A stretch of DNA of 64,000 nucleotides from DATAGF01 sp963813355 (GCA_963813355.1 CAWEYS010000013.1:124001-188000), one strand, 5' to 3'; numbered from the stretch's first letter, positions 28,277-36,876 are shown. Notes: generated from the letters alone by a model not told the origin. Made by a program: numbers and translations.

Positions 28277-29127
28277 GGGCCGTGCGACCCGGCGTGGACG
28301 CCGTGCGCGTCGCCGAGTCCCAGTACGAGGAGGGCGGGCACCTCGCGATCCTCCCGGGCGACCCGGCCGCGACGCGGCGCCTCCGCGAGCTGCTCGGCTC
28401 GCCGGCGCCGGCGCCCGACGAGGACGCGCTGGTCATCCTCGCGGTGAGGCCCGGCCTCGACCTGACCGCCGGGGCGGCGGCCCTGGGGCGGGCACGCGGG
28501 CGCCACCCCTCCAGCGCCCTCGCCGTGGTCATCGGGAGCCACGCCGAGCGGGAGGAGCTCGAGCGCGCGCTGATCGAGGACCACCGCCTGGAGGCCTCCA
28601 ACGTCGTGCACGCCGCCTCGCTCGACGGCCCCGGCGCCGAGGCGGTGGTCGAGCGGATCGTCGACGCCCTCGGCGACGAGGCTCCCGCGGCCGCCCGGCG
28701 CAACCCGGCCCTGCGGCCGGCCGTCGCCCGGCGGATCGTGCGGAGGGCGGCGCGCCGGGCGGGCGCGGTCGGGGCGATTCCCCTCGGCGGGGCCGACATG
28801 GGGGTCCTCGCGCTGCTGCAGGTCAAGATGGTCGCCCAGCTCGCCGCCCTCCACGACCGGCCCTTCGGCGCCGAGCGGGCCCTCGAGGCGCTCGCCATCG
28901 TCGGGGCGGGGTTCGGGTGGCGCGCCATCGGGCGGAGCGCCGCCGCCCACGTGCCCGGGGCGGGCTGGGCCGTGGCGGGCGGGCTGTCGTACGGGGTCAC
29001 CCGCGCTCTTGGCGAGGCCGCCCTGGCGCGCATGTCGGCCGGCCACGACCTCGCCGAGGGGCCGGGGCTCGACAAGGTCAAGCCCCACATCGAGCGAGTG
29101 CTGGGCCAGCTGCCCGGCGGCTCGTGA
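28243..29127 (+). CDS. DUF697-domain protein between rodA and rng
   Basis: 294-aa protein. The N half is a degenerate nucleotide-binding-like domain with no P-loop (RLRELLGSPAPAPDEDALVI, SSALAVVIGSHAEREELERA). The C half resembles DUF697 (IPLGGADMGVLALLQVKMVA, ALEALAIVGAGFGWRAIGRS, GAGWAVAGGLSYGVTRALGE), with hydrophobic segments that probably sit in the membrane. The GTG start lies inside the end of rodA. Linkage to shape and RNase genes suggests an envelope-associated role, but none is proven here. Confidence 0.75.
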   Translation: MGAIKLLSAGLRAVRPGVDAVRVAESQYEEGGHLAILPGDPAATRRLRELLGSPAPAPDEDALVILAVRPGLDLTAGAAALGRARGRHPSSALAVVIGSHAEREELERALIEDHRLEASNVVHAASLDGPGAEAVVERIVDALGDEAPAAARRNPALRPAVARRIVRRAARRAGAVGAIPLGGADMGVLALLQVKMVAQLAALHDRPFGAERALEALAIVGAGFGWRAIGRSAAAHVPGAGWAVAGGLSYGVTRALGEAALARMSAGHDLAEGPGLDKVKPHIERVLGQLPGGS

Positions 29128-29146
29128 AACCCCCGGGGAGGCTCCG

Positions 29147-30676
29147 CTGAGCAAGCAGATCCTGGTGTCGGTCGACCGCGCCGAGACGCGCGTGGCGATC
29201 ATGGAGGACGGGCGCGCGGCCGAGGTCTACATCGAGCGCCGCGGGCAGCGGTCGGTGGTGGGCCACGTCTGGAAGGGGCGCGTCGAGAACGTGCTCGCCG
29301 GGATGGAGGCGGCCTTCATCGAGGTCGGCCTGGAGAAGAACGGGTTCCTCCACGTCGATGAGGTGGTGGCCCTCGGCGTCCCCAAGCGCAAGCGCCAGAT
29401 CGCCGACCTCCTGAAGCGGGGCGACGAGGTGCTCGTGCAGGCGACCAAGGACCCGATGGGCACCAAGGGCGCCCGCCTCACCATGCAGCTCTCGCTGGCG
29501 GGCCGCTTCGTGGTCTACGTGCCGTTCGGCGACGGGGTGGGAGTGAGCAAGCGCCTGGCCGACGACGAGCGCACGCGCCTGCGGTCCATCTGCGGCGCGC
29601 TCCCGCTCGAGACCGGGGGCCTGATCGTCCGCACGGCCGCTGCGGGGGCCTCGGCGGCGGAGATCGCCCGCGACCTGGCCTACCTCAAGCGGCTCTGGGC
29701 GACCCTTCAGGAGCGCGGCGAGGTGGCGACCGCGCCCAAGCTCCTCTACTCCGAGGCCGACATCTCGCTGCGCGTCATCCGCGACCTCCTGAACGCCGAC
29801 GTCAACGAGGTCCTCGTGGACGACGAGGCCCAGTTCGAGCGGATCATCGGCTTCCTGCGGCGCACCTCGCCCGCGATGGCCGACCGCGTGCGCCACTACA
29901 CCGACGAGCGGCCGCTGTTCTCCGCGCAGGGCGTCGAGGCGACCATCCGCTCGACCATGGACCGGCGTGTGCCGCTGCAGTCCGGCGGCTACCTCGTGAT
30001 CGACGACACCGAGGCCATGACGGTCATCGACGTCAACAGCGGCCGCAACGTCGGCAAGGGCGGCAACCGCCTCGAGGACACGATCACCAAGACCAACCTC
30101 GAGGCCGCCACCGAGGTCGTCCGCCAGCTGCGCCTCCGCGACATCGGCGGCATCGTGATCATCGACTTCATCGACATGGACGACGAGAACAACCGGCGCG
30201 CCGTGAAGGCCGCCCTCGACGAGGCCCTGACGCGCGACCGCACGCGCACGTACGTGGTCAACATCTCCCCGCTCGGGCTCGTGGAGATGACGCGCCAGAA
30301 CATCTCCGACGGCCCGCGCGAGATCATGACCGAGGTCTGCCCCACCTGCGGCGGCGTCGGGGTGGTGCCGGGCGACGAGACGCTGGCGATCACGGTCGAG
30401 CGCGAGCTGCGCGAGTCGCTGCCGCGGCGGCCGGGCGGGGGAGCGGTTGCCGTGACGGTCCACCCGCGCGTCGCCGACGTGCTGGCCGACGAGGACGGCG
30501 CCCGCCTGGCCGACCTGGCGGAGGAGGTCGGGGTCGAGATCCGCCTCGAGCGCGACGCCAGCCTGCTGCCCGACGCGGTGCGCGTGCGCGCCCTCGACGA
30601 GCCGGTCGCTGCCGCCCCCGCCGCGCCCCCGGTCCGCACCGGCGCCCGGCGGCGGGTGTCCTCCCGCTCCGGCTGA
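29147..30676 (+). CDS. rng: Ribonuclease E/G family endoribonuclease
   Basis: 509-aa 5'-sensing endoribonuclease for rRNA/mRNA processing. It begins SKQILVSVDRAETRVAI, has the S1 domain (VVGHVWKGRVENVLAGMEAA, GLEKNGFLHVDEV), the DNase I-like catalytic part with the metal aspartates (VIDVNSGR, IIDFIDMDDENNRR) and the zinc-link CPTCGG. The start is apparently CTG at 29147, preceded by GGGGAGG at good spacing. The first GTG further upstream (29009) would overlap the previous gene by 119 bases. Adjacent to the rplU operon, as commonly seen. Confidence 0.93.
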   Translation: MSKQILVSVDRAETRVAIMEDGRAAEVYIERRGQRSVVGHVWKGRVENVLAGMEAAFIEVGLEKNGFLHVDEVVALGVPKRKRQIADLLKRGDEVLVQATKDPMGTKGARLTMQLSLAGRFVVYVPFGDGVGVSKRLADDERTRLRSICGALPLETGGLIVRTAAAGASAAEIARDLAYLKRLWATLQERGEVATAPKLLYSEADISLRVIRDLLNADVNEVLVDDEAQFERIIGFLRRTSPAMADRVRHYTDERPLFSAQGVEATIRSTMDRRVPLQSGGYLVIDDTEAMTVIDVNSGRNVGKGGNRLEDTITKTNLEAATEVVRQLRLRDIGGIVIIDFIDMDDENNRRAVKAALDEALTRDRTRTYVVNISPLGLVEMTRQNISDGPREIMTEVCPTCGGVGVVPGDETLAITVERELRESLPRRPGGGAVAVTVHPRVADVLADEDGARLADLAEEVGVEIRLERDASLLPDAVRVRALDEPVAAAPAAPPVRTGARRRVSSRSG

Positions 30677-30694
30677 GCCGCACACCGGCCGGCG

Positions 30695-32275
30695 TCAGTC
30701 GACGCGGGCGCGCATCCAGAGGAAGCCGTAGAGCTGGTGGGCCACGTAGCCGCTCACCCGTGACGAGAGCACGTCGGCCCGGACGCCGTTGGCGAAGGGC
30801 GCCCAGGGCGCGAGCGCCCGGACCGCCCGCTCGACCTGCCACCAGCGCTCGGCGCGCCGGGCCGGGTCCCAGGTGGCCTCGGCGCGGGCGATCAGCCGGT
30901 CAACGCGGTCGTCGTCGAGCAGGGCGTAGTTGAGGTTGCCGCCCGCGCGGATCGACGATCCGGACAGGAGCAGGGAGAACCAGTCGGCCCCGTCCGGGAA
31001 GTCGTTGCGCCAGCGCGCGTAGCCGATCTGCGACGCGGCGGCCGGGTCGGCGAGGGCGGCGAGCATGGCCCGGCGGTCCCACAGGCGCACCGTGGGGCGC
31101 AGGCCGATCGCGCTCAGCGTCTGGGCGAGGCGGCGGGTGACCGAGGGCGAGGGCTCGCGCGTGTGGCCCCAGACGGTCACCGCGGCGCCCGTCGCGCCCG
31201 CCTGGCGCACCAGGCGCCGGGCGGCGGCGACGTCGGGGGCCGGCAGGGCGCCGGGGGCGCGGTACCCCGGCACACCGGGGGGGAGCACGCAGTCGGTGGG
31301 CGCCGCCTGGCCCCCGAAGGCGGCGGCGAGCGCCCGGCGGTCGAGGGCCAGGTTGACGGCGCGCCGTACGCGCACGTCGTCGAAGGGCGCCCGGCGGGTG
31401 TTCATGAAGAAGTAGTAGGTCGCGCCCTCCAGGTGGCGGCGCACCTGAGCCTGCGACCGCGCGGCCGCGGCCGCCTCCTCCGGGGTCGGGCGGGTGAGGA
31501 CGTAGTCAACCTGGCCGGCGCCGGCGCGGCGCACGGCCTCGTCGGAGGGCACGCCGAGCTCGACGCGGATGCTCTCGGGGCCCTCGGCCGGCCCGACGGC
31601 TCCCGCGACGTAGCCGCGGTTGCGCTCCAGCTCGATGCGCGCGCCGCGCGCGTACGAGGCCACGCGGTAGGGCCCCGCCGACGCGACCCCGGCCGCGCCC
31701 TGGTCGCCGGCGGGCGTGCCGCGCGGCACGACGAAGGCGAAGGGCAGCGCCAGCACGCGCAGGAAGGTCGGGTCAGGCCGGGTGAGGCGGAACTCCACCT
31801 CGTCCGCGCCGTCGCGGGCGACGATGCCCGCGATCACGCCCTCGCGGGCGGCCTCGAAGGCGCGGGCGCCGCGGATGCCCCGGTAGAGGGCCCGGCCGGG
31901 CGAGCCCATCACGAAGAGGCGCTCGAGGCTCGCCTTGACGTCGCTCGGGAGCACGGGCCGGTTCTCCGGCGGGCCGAAGCGCGCGTCGGCGCGGAGGCGG
32001 AACACCAGCCGGCGTCCGCCGTCCGACACCGCCGGCGGCCCCGCGGCCAGGGCGGGGGCGACCTCCGCGCCGGCGGCGCCGGCCTCGCGCCGGTAGCCCA
32101 CCAGCCCCTCGCCGGCGTTGGCCAGCACCTGCCACGACTCCGGCGCGTAGGCCAGGGCGGGGTCGAGCGAGTCCGGGTCGGACTCGCTCGCGACGACCAG
32201 CGTGGCGCCGGCCGCGGGCACGGCGGCGGGCGCCAGGACGGCCAGGGCGAGCGCCGCGCGCAGGAGAACCCTCAC
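30695..32275 (-). CDS. ABC-transporter substrate-binding protein, family 5 (oligopeptide type)
   Basis: 526-aa exported solute-binding protein. The signal peptide is RVLLRAALALAVLAPAAVPAAG. Unlike many relatives I see no lipobox cysteine. It has the family-5 opening ASESDPDSLDPALAYAPESW, the GPYRVASYARGARIELERN segment and FDDVRVRRAVNLALDRRALA. No permease or ATPase genes are nearby, so it is an orphan in this window. It sits inverted between rng and rplU, interrupting an otherwise co-directional block. Confidence 0.9.
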   Translation of the reverse strand: MRVLLRAALALAVLAPAAVPAAGATLVVASESDPDSLDPALAYAPESWQVLANAGEGLVGYRREAGAAGAEVAPALAAGPPAVSDGGRRLVFRLRADARFGPPENRPVLPSDVKASLERLFVMGSPGRALYRGIRGARAFEAAREGVIAGIVARDGADEVEFRLTRPDPTFLRVLALPFAFVVPRGTPAGDQGAAGVASAGPYRVASYARGARIELERNRGYVAGAVGPAEGPESIRVELGVPSDEAVRRAGAGQVDYVLTRPTPEEAAAAARSQAQVRRHLEGATYYFFMNTRRAPFDDVRVRRAVNLALDRRALAAAFGGQAAPTDCVLPPGVPGYRAPGALPAPDVAAARRLVRQAGATGAAVTVWGHTREPSPSVTRRLAQTLSAIGLRPTVRLWDRRAMLAALADPAAASQIGYARWRNDFPDGADWFSLLLSGSSIRAGGNLNYALLDDDRVDRLIARAEATWDPARRAERWWQVERAVRALAPWAPFANGVRADVLSSRVSGYVAHQLYGFLWMRARVD

Positions 32276-32389
32276 AGGGGAGCGGTTCTACACGCCGAGC
32301 CCCGCGGGTCAAGCCGGGTGGTCGTGGCGACCGGAGCCGGCTCACGCTAACATCCGCCGTCGCTCGTCAATCGGCCAGGAAACAGGACC

Positions 32390-32689
32390 GTGCCGGATTA
32401 CGCCGTCATCGCCCTCGGTGGCAAGCAGTACCGCGTCCGCGAAGGCGAGCGCCTGCTCGTCGACCGCCTCCCCCAGGACGAGGGCGCGAGCTTCGAGCCG
32501 CGCGTCCTCGCGACCGGCGACGGCGAGGGGATCGCCGACGGCGGGGCGGTCTCCGCCACGGTGGAGGAGCATCTCCTGGGCAAGAAGATCCTCGTGTTCA
32601 CGTACAAGCCGAAGCGCAACTCGCGCCGGCGCCGGGGACATCGCTCGCGCCTCTCGCGCGTGCGCATCGACTCGATCGCGGCCGGCTGA
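32390..32689 (+). CDS. rplU: 50S ribosomal protein L21
   Basis: 99-aa ribosomal protein. It has YAVIALGGKQYRVREGE at the N terminus and the C-terminal RNA-binding KILVFTYKPKRNSRRRRGHR. GTG 32390 follows an AGGAAACAGGA region. First gene of rplU-rpmA-obg. Confidence 0.96.
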   Translation: MPDYAVIALGGKQYRVREGERLLVDRLPQDEGASFEPRVLATGDGEGIADGGAVSATVEEHLLGKKILVFTYKPKRNSRRRRGHRSRLSRVRIDSIAAG

Positions 32690-32704
32690 GGCAGGGAGCG
32701 GGAG

Positions 32705-32974
32705 ATGGCCCACAAGAAGGGTGGCGGCTCCAGCCGCAACGGCCGGGACTCGAAGCCGAAGTTCCTCGGCGTGAAGGTGTTCGCGGGCCAGGTGGTGCCC
32801 GCGGGATCGATCATCGTGCGCCAGCGCGGCACGCGCTTCCGCCCGGGCGAGGGCACCGGGCTCGGCCGCGACCACACGATCTTCGCCACGGTGACCGGCC
32901 GCGTGGAGTTCATGGACGGCCGCAAGGGCCGGCGGGTCGTCGTGCACCCCGAGGAGCCGGCGGCCGTCGCATAG
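32705..32974 (+). CDS. rpmA: 50S ribosomal protein L27
   Basis: 89-aa ribosomal protein near the peptidyl-transferase centre. The N terminus AHKKGGGSSRNGRDSKPKFL is the classic unprocessed form, with no Firmicutes-type leader peptide. A GGGAGCGGGAG ribosome site precedes the ATG. Its TAG stop shares its last base with the left terminal repeat of a palindromic element. Confidence 0.97.
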   Translation: MAHKKGGGSSRNGRDSKPKFLGVKVFAGQVVPAGSIIVRQRGTRFRPGEGTGLGRDHTIFATVTGRVEFMDGRKGRRVVVHPEEPAAVA

Positions 32975-33133
32975 GGCCTGTCAAAGAAGTCGGTCGCACA
33001 CCTGCCGGCTGCAAACCTTCGCCCTTCGGCGTCCGCGTCAACGCCGATGCCTTCGGGCATCGGCGTAGGCCGCGTCCATCCGAAGTGCTCGGTTTCGCTC
33101 GGCATCTGCACGACCTTGTTCTTTGACAGTCCC
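32974..33133. mobile_element. MITE-like palindromic element between rpmA and obg
   Basis: 160 bases bounded by 15-bp terminal inverted repeats with one mismatch (GGGCCTGTCAAAGAA at 32974-32988; GGGACTGTCAAAGAA as the complement of 33119-33133). The repeats extend imperfectly inward (GGTCG, TGCCG blocks). The centre is a perfect 11-bp hairpin with a TTCG tetraloop (stem 33041-33051 and 33056-33066). No ORF and no clear target-site duplication. Could be a non-autonomous transposable element or a structured RNA. Confidence 0.65.
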
Positions 33134-33143
33134 CCGCGCGGCG

Positions 33144-34079
33144 GTGCCCTTCACCGACCGGGCGCAGATACACGTGGAGGGTGGCCACGGGGGCAACGGC
33201 TGCCTGTCGTTCCGGCGCGAGCCGAGGACCCCCCGGGGCGGCCCGGACGGGGGCAACGGCGGGCGCGGCGGCAGCGTGGTGCTCGTCGCCGACGACCAGG
33301 TCACCGACCTGTCGCGGTTCCGCCACGCGGTGCACCACCGCGCGCAGGCCGGCGGCCACGGCGAGGGCAAGGCACGCCACGGCCGCGCCGGCAGCGACCT
33401 CCTGGTGGGCGTCCCGCCGGGCACCCGGGTGCTGCGCGACGGCCACCGCATCGCCGAGCTGGCGGCGCCCGGCGAGAGCGTGCCCGTGGCCCGCGGCGGG
33501 GAGGGCGGGATCGGCAACCGGGCCTTCCGCTCCTCCACCCACCAGGCGCCGCGGACGACGGTGCCCGGCGGAGCGGGGGAGGAGGCCTGGCTCACGCTGG
33601 AGCTGCGCCTGCCGGTCAACGTCGCCATCGTGGGGCTGCCGAACAGCGGCAAGAGCGCGCTGCTGGCCGCCCTCACCGGGGCCGTGCCCGTGGTGGCGGC
33701 CTACCCGCAGTCGACGCGCGAGCCGGCCCTGGGGCCGCTGGAGGACGCCGACGGCAACCTCTACCTGGTCGCCGACCTCCCGGGGCTGGCGGCCGACGGC
33801 TCGCCGCGCCCGGACTCGCGCCTGGAGCAGCTCGAGCGCGCGCGCGTCCTGCTGCACGCGGTGGACGCGTCCGACCCGGAGCCGCCTGAGGACCGGATCG
33901 CCCGTGCCCGCGCCGGCCTGGCGGGGCTGGTCCCTCCGGGCGCGCGCGAGATCGTCGTGGCGACGGCCTCCGACCCGGCCGACCCGCTCGGCTGGGCCGA
34001 CGCCTCCGTCGAGGCGGAGGAGGGCGCCGGCATCGGGGCGCTGCGGGAGCGCGTGCTCGCCGCCCTGGGGCCCGCCTGA
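33144..34079 (+). CDS. obg: Obg-family GTPase, short form
   Basis: Ribosome-assembly GTPase. The glycine-rich Obg fold is well preserved (GGHGGNGCLSFRREPRTPRG, GGPDGGNGGRGGSVVLVAD, VARGGEGGIGNRAFRSSTHQ), followed by P-loop VAIVGLPNSGKS and G3 DLPGL. At 311 aa it lacks the C-terminal OCT domain. The usual NKxD is replaced by ATASD, and the G2 TT by STRE, so GTP specificity may be altered. GTG 33144 is chosen from homology; its upstream region is the end of the palindromic element and lacks a good ribosome site. Stop overlaps the proB ATG. Confidence 0.88.
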   Translation: MPFTDRAQIHVEGGHGGNGCLSFRREPRTPRGGPDGGNGGRGGSVVLVADDQVTDLSRFRHAVHHRAQAGGHGEGKARHGRAGSDLLVGVPPGTRVLRDGHRIAELAAPGESVPVARGGEGGIGNRAFRSSTHQAPRTTVPGGAGEEAWLTLELRLPVNVAIVGLPNSGKSALLAALTGAVPVVAAYPQSTREPALGPLEDADGNLYLVADLPGLAADGSPRPDSRLEQLERARVLLHAVDASDPEPPEDRIARARAGLAGLVPPGAREIVVATASDPADPLGWADASVEAEEGAGIGALRERVLAALGPA

Positions 34080-35183
34080 TGGCGGTCCTCGTGGTCAAGA
34101 TCGGATCCTCGACGCTCGTCAGCCCGGACGGGCGCCTGCGCGACGACGTCCTGGACGCCCGCGTGCGGGACCTCGTGCGCGTGCGTCGCCAGGGCCACCA
34201 CCCGGTGCTCGTCACCAGCGGCGCCATCGCCTGCGGCGTCGGGCGGCTGGGCCTGGCGGAGCGCCCCAGCGCGGTGCCCGACCTGCAGGCGATCTCGGCC
34301 GTGGGTCAGGGCGTCCTGTTCCAGCGCTACGCGGCCGCGTTCGCCCCGCACGACGTCGTGCCGGCCCAGATCCTCCTGACCTCGCGCGACCTGGCCGTGC
34401 GGGGGTCGTACCTCAACGCGCGCACCGCCCTGCGCCGCCTGCTCGACCTCGGCGCCGTGCCGGTCATCAACGAGAACGACACGACGGCGACCGACGACCT
34501 GACCTTCGGGGACAACGACGTGCTCGCCGCCCAGGTGGCGATCCTCCTGGGGGCCGCGTGGCTGCTGCTCCTGACCGAGCGGGACGGCCTCTACGCCGCC
34601 ACCGACACGGGGGCCGAGCTGATCGGGGACGTGCCCGCCGGCACCCGGCCCGACGAGCTGGCGCTGGCCGACATCGGGGCCGCGCCCGGGGGCCGCGGCG
34701 GCATCGCGAGCAAGGTCGCGTCGGCCAGCATGGCGACCGGCGGCGGCGTGACCACGGTGATCGCCTCCGGCACCGCCGAGGGCGTCATCCCCGCCGTGGC
34801 CTCGGGGCACCACGTGGGGACCCGCTTCGAGCCCGCGCCGCGCCGCGAGGGGGCCTTCAAGCTCTGGCTCCGCTACGCGAAGCCGACCATGGGGCGGGTG
34901 GCGGTCGACGCCGGCGCGGCCCGGGCGCTGCGCGAGCGCGGGACCTCGCTGCTGGCGGTCGGGGTCGTTGGCTGCGAGGGCGGCGTTCGTCGCCGGCGAC
35001 GCGGTCGAGGTCGTGGTCAACGGCGCGCGCGTCGGCAAGGGGATCTCGGCCCTGTCGGCCGAGGAGGTGCGGGCGGTCGCCGGGCTCAAGTCCGAGGAGG
35101 TGCGCCGGCGCCTGCCCGACGCCGCCCCCGAGGTCATCCACCGCGACGAGTTCGTCCTCGAGGGCTCCGGGGACGCCGCGTGA
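34079..35183 (+). CDS. proB: Glutamate 5-kinase with PUA domain, one frameshift
   Basis: First enzyme of proline synthesis. The amino-acid-kinase domain shows VVKIGSSTLV, TSGAIACGVGRLGL, INENDTTATDDLTFGDND and GRGGIASKVASASMATGGG. The PUA domain (AFVAGDAVEVVVNGARVGKG) is in another frame, restored by removing one G at about 34980 (GAGGGCGGCGTTC). ATG 34079 overlaps the obg stop. proA is not in the window. Confidence 0.92.
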
Positions 35184-35863
35184 GCGGGCTCGATCCGTCC
35201 GCCGACGACCGCAGCCGCGCCGCGAGGCGCATCGGCGTGCTCGGGGGCACCTTCGACCCGCCCCACGTCGGGCACCTGATCGTGGCCTCCGAGGCGCTCT
35301 GGCGGCTCGAGCTCGACGTCGTGCGGCTCGTCCCGGCCCGGGTGCCGCCGCACAAGCCGCCCGGGGGCCAGAGCGACGGGGACCGCCGCGCGGCCTGGCT
35401 GGAGGCCGCCATCGCCGGCGCGCCCGGGCTGGAGGTCTCGCGCATCGAGCTCGACCGCGCGGGGGAGGGGCCCAGCTACACCGCCGACACGCTCGAGGAG
35501 ATGGCCGCCGCCGAGCCCGGGGCGCTCCTGTGGTTCATCCTCGGCGCCGACCAGCTCGCCGGGCTGGCGGGCTGGCGCGACCCCGAGCGGATCCTGGCCG
35601 CCGCCCGCCTGGCGGTGGTCCCCCGGGCCGGGCACGACGCGCGCGCCCTGGCCGAGCGGATCGCCCCGGGGCGCGCCGACCTCGTCGAGGTCCCCGAGAT
35701 CGGCGTGTCGTCCAGCATGATCCGGGAGCGCATCGCCCGCGGGCTCCCGATCCGGTTCCTGGTGCCCGCCGAGGTCGAGAAGTCGCTGCGTCGGGAGGGT
35801 CTGGTAGCCTCGCCAGAGCCAGTCCCGGAACGAAAGGACCACTCGCGACCTCGCTCGAGCTGA
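35180..35863 (+). CDS. nadD: Nicotinate-nucleotide adenylyltransferase
   Basis: 227-aa enzyme making deamido-NAD from nicotinate mononucleotide and ATP. It has IGVLGGTFDPPHVGHLIVA (HxGH motif), RVPPHKPPG, LWFILGADQLAGLAGWRD and the ISSTxxR-like VSSSMIRERIARGLPI. GTG 35180 overlaps the proB stop. Upstream partner of rsfS as in most bacteria; its TGA overlaps an in-frame CTG of rsfS. Confidence 0.96.
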   Translation: MSGLDPSADDRSRAARRIGVLGGTFDPPHVGHLIVASEALWRLELDVVRLVPARVPPHKPPGGQSDGDRRAAWLEAAIAGAPGLEVSRIELDRAGEGPSYTADTLEEMAAAEPGALLWFILGADQLAGLAGWRDPERILAAARLAVVPRAGHDARALAERIAPGRADLVEVPEIGVSSSMIRERIARGLPIRFLVPAEVEKSLRREGLVASPEPVPERKDHSRPRSS

Positions 35864-36201
35864 CCCTGGCCGCGGCCGCCGCCGCGGAGTCGAAGAACGC
35901 CAGGGACATCGTGATCCTCGACATGCGAGGCCTCGTGTCCTACACGGACTACCTGCTGGTCGCCACGGGGCAGACCCCGCGGCAGACCAAGGCGATCGCC
36001 GAGGAGATCCGGCTCCAGCTCAAGGAGCGCCACGGCGCCCGCGCGCGCAAGGTCGAGGGCGAGCGCGAGGGCGAGTGGGTCCTGATCGACATGCTCGACA
36101 TGGTCGCCCACGTCTTCACCCCGGAGGCGCGCGACTTCTACCGCCTCGACCGCCTCTGGAGCGAGGCGCCCCAGCAGGAGTACGCCGCGACGGCCTCGTA
36201 G
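35860..36201 (+). CDS. rsfS: Ribosomal silencing factor RsfS
   Basis: About 113-aa protein that binds L14 and blocks subunit joining under starvation. Family marks: ESKNARDIVILDMRGLVSYT, DYLLVATGQTPRQTKAIAEE and GEWVLIDMLDMVAHVFTPEA. No ATG, GTG or TTG lies near the expected N terminus. CTG 35860, overlapping the nadD TGA as CTGA, is the best-placed start; homology-like residues (ATSLE) also continue a little upstream. Confidence 0.92.
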   Translation: MTLAAAAAAESKNARDIVILDMRGLVSYTDYLLVATGQTPRQTKAIAEEIRLQLKERHGARARKVEGEREGEWVLIDMLDMVAHVFTPEARDFYRLDRLWSEAPQQEYAATAS

Positions 36202-36218
36202 CTCCGGGAGGGGTCGGC

Positions 36219-36224
36219 TAGACT
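36219..36224 (+). promoter_or_regulatory. -10 element (TAGACT) of tRNA-Ala
   Basis: TAGACT ends 11 bases before the 5' end of tRNA-Ala, a normal short distance to the start point. Confidence 0.5.
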
Positions 36225-36235
36225 CACCCCCCGGC

Positions 36236-36308
36236 GGGGGATTAGCTCAGTTGGGAGAGCGCTACGCTGGCAGCGTAGAGGTCACCGGTTCGAGCCCGGT
36301 ATCCTCCA
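36236..36308 (+). tRNA. tRNA-Ala(GGC)
   Basis: Folds with acceptor GGGGGAT/ATCCTCC, anticodon stem CTACG/CGTAG and anticodon GGC at 36269-36271; discriminator A at 36308. Its 3' part is duplicated at 41131-41179, marking it as an integration site. Confidence 0.97.
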
Positions 36309-36311
36309 TCA
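36289..36311 (+). repeat. attL-like direct repeat (3' end of tRNA-Ala)
   Basis: 23 bases, from TTCGAGCCCGG to the TCA after the tRNA, identical to 41157-41179. Typical crossover site of tyrosine integrases. Confidence 0.8.
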
Positions 36312-36315
36312 GCTG

Positions 36316-36339
36316 AAGGCCCTGCATCCGCGGGGCTTT
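36316..36339 (+). terminator. Hairpin after tRNA-Ala
   Basis: AAGGCCC pairs with GGGGCTTT (one G-T) across a loop of nine, followed by TTTCGTCGTT. A diverged relative of the perfect hairpin found after the right-hand repeat at 41187. Confidence 0.45.
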
Positions 36340-36427
36340 CGTCGTTCTGGCCCTCGCACGCAGCACCCGCACGTCGCACTCTGGGCGAACATCGAGCGCG
36401 GCGCAGGCGGCTCGATCGCCCCGGCCA

Positions 36428-36679
36428 TCAGATCGACGTGTCGAGCTGCGCCTCGGCAAAGACATGCGCGTAGCGCTCGAGGCACACCCGCGGGGAGTGG
36501 CCGGCCATCGTCGCCACGTAGGGCACCGAGCGGCCCTCGTGGATCAGCAGCGAGACGAAGGTGTGCCGGAGGTCGTAGGGGACGGCCTCCACGCCCGCCC
36601 TCTTGCCCGCCGGCTTGAAGACCCGGTCGCGCCCGTTGTGGAGGTCGAGCAGGAGCCCGGTCGGGGAGGGGAAGACCAG
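36428..36679 (-). pseudogene. Tyrosine recombinase (integrase), C-terminal remnant
   Basis: 83 codons translate to the C-terminal half of a phage-type tyrosine integrase: LVFPSPTGLLLDLHNGRDRV, then AVPYDLRHTFVSLLIHEGRS with the catalytic LRHT, GHSP and the nucleophile tyrosine in LERYAHVF. The rest of the protein is missing upstream, where the frame loses similarity. Its position next to tRNA-Ala and the direct repeat identifies it as the remains of the island's integrase. Confidence 0.85.
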
Positions 36680-36862
36680 GCGTCGCGCCCGCCGACCCTC
36701 GGCCTGATCGCCTGGAGGGACTGGTAGGTCCTGCTGCCCTCGCCGGGGCGTACCCGGCGCTCAAAAAAACGCCGGGACTTCGCGACTGATCGTCGTGATC
36801 TGACGATGAAGGTCGGCGTGCTTGATCGATCATCACGGCAGTGTGGGGCGGGATGCCGCCGG

Positions 36863-36868
36863 TAGACT
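36863..36868 (+). promoter_or_regulatory. -10 element (TAGACT) of the island MFS gene
   Basis: TAGACT 8 bases before the GTG at 36877, leaderless spacing. It argues for that GTG over an earlier in-frame GTG at 36841. Confidence 0.45.
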
Positions 36869-36876
36869 CGGCCCCC

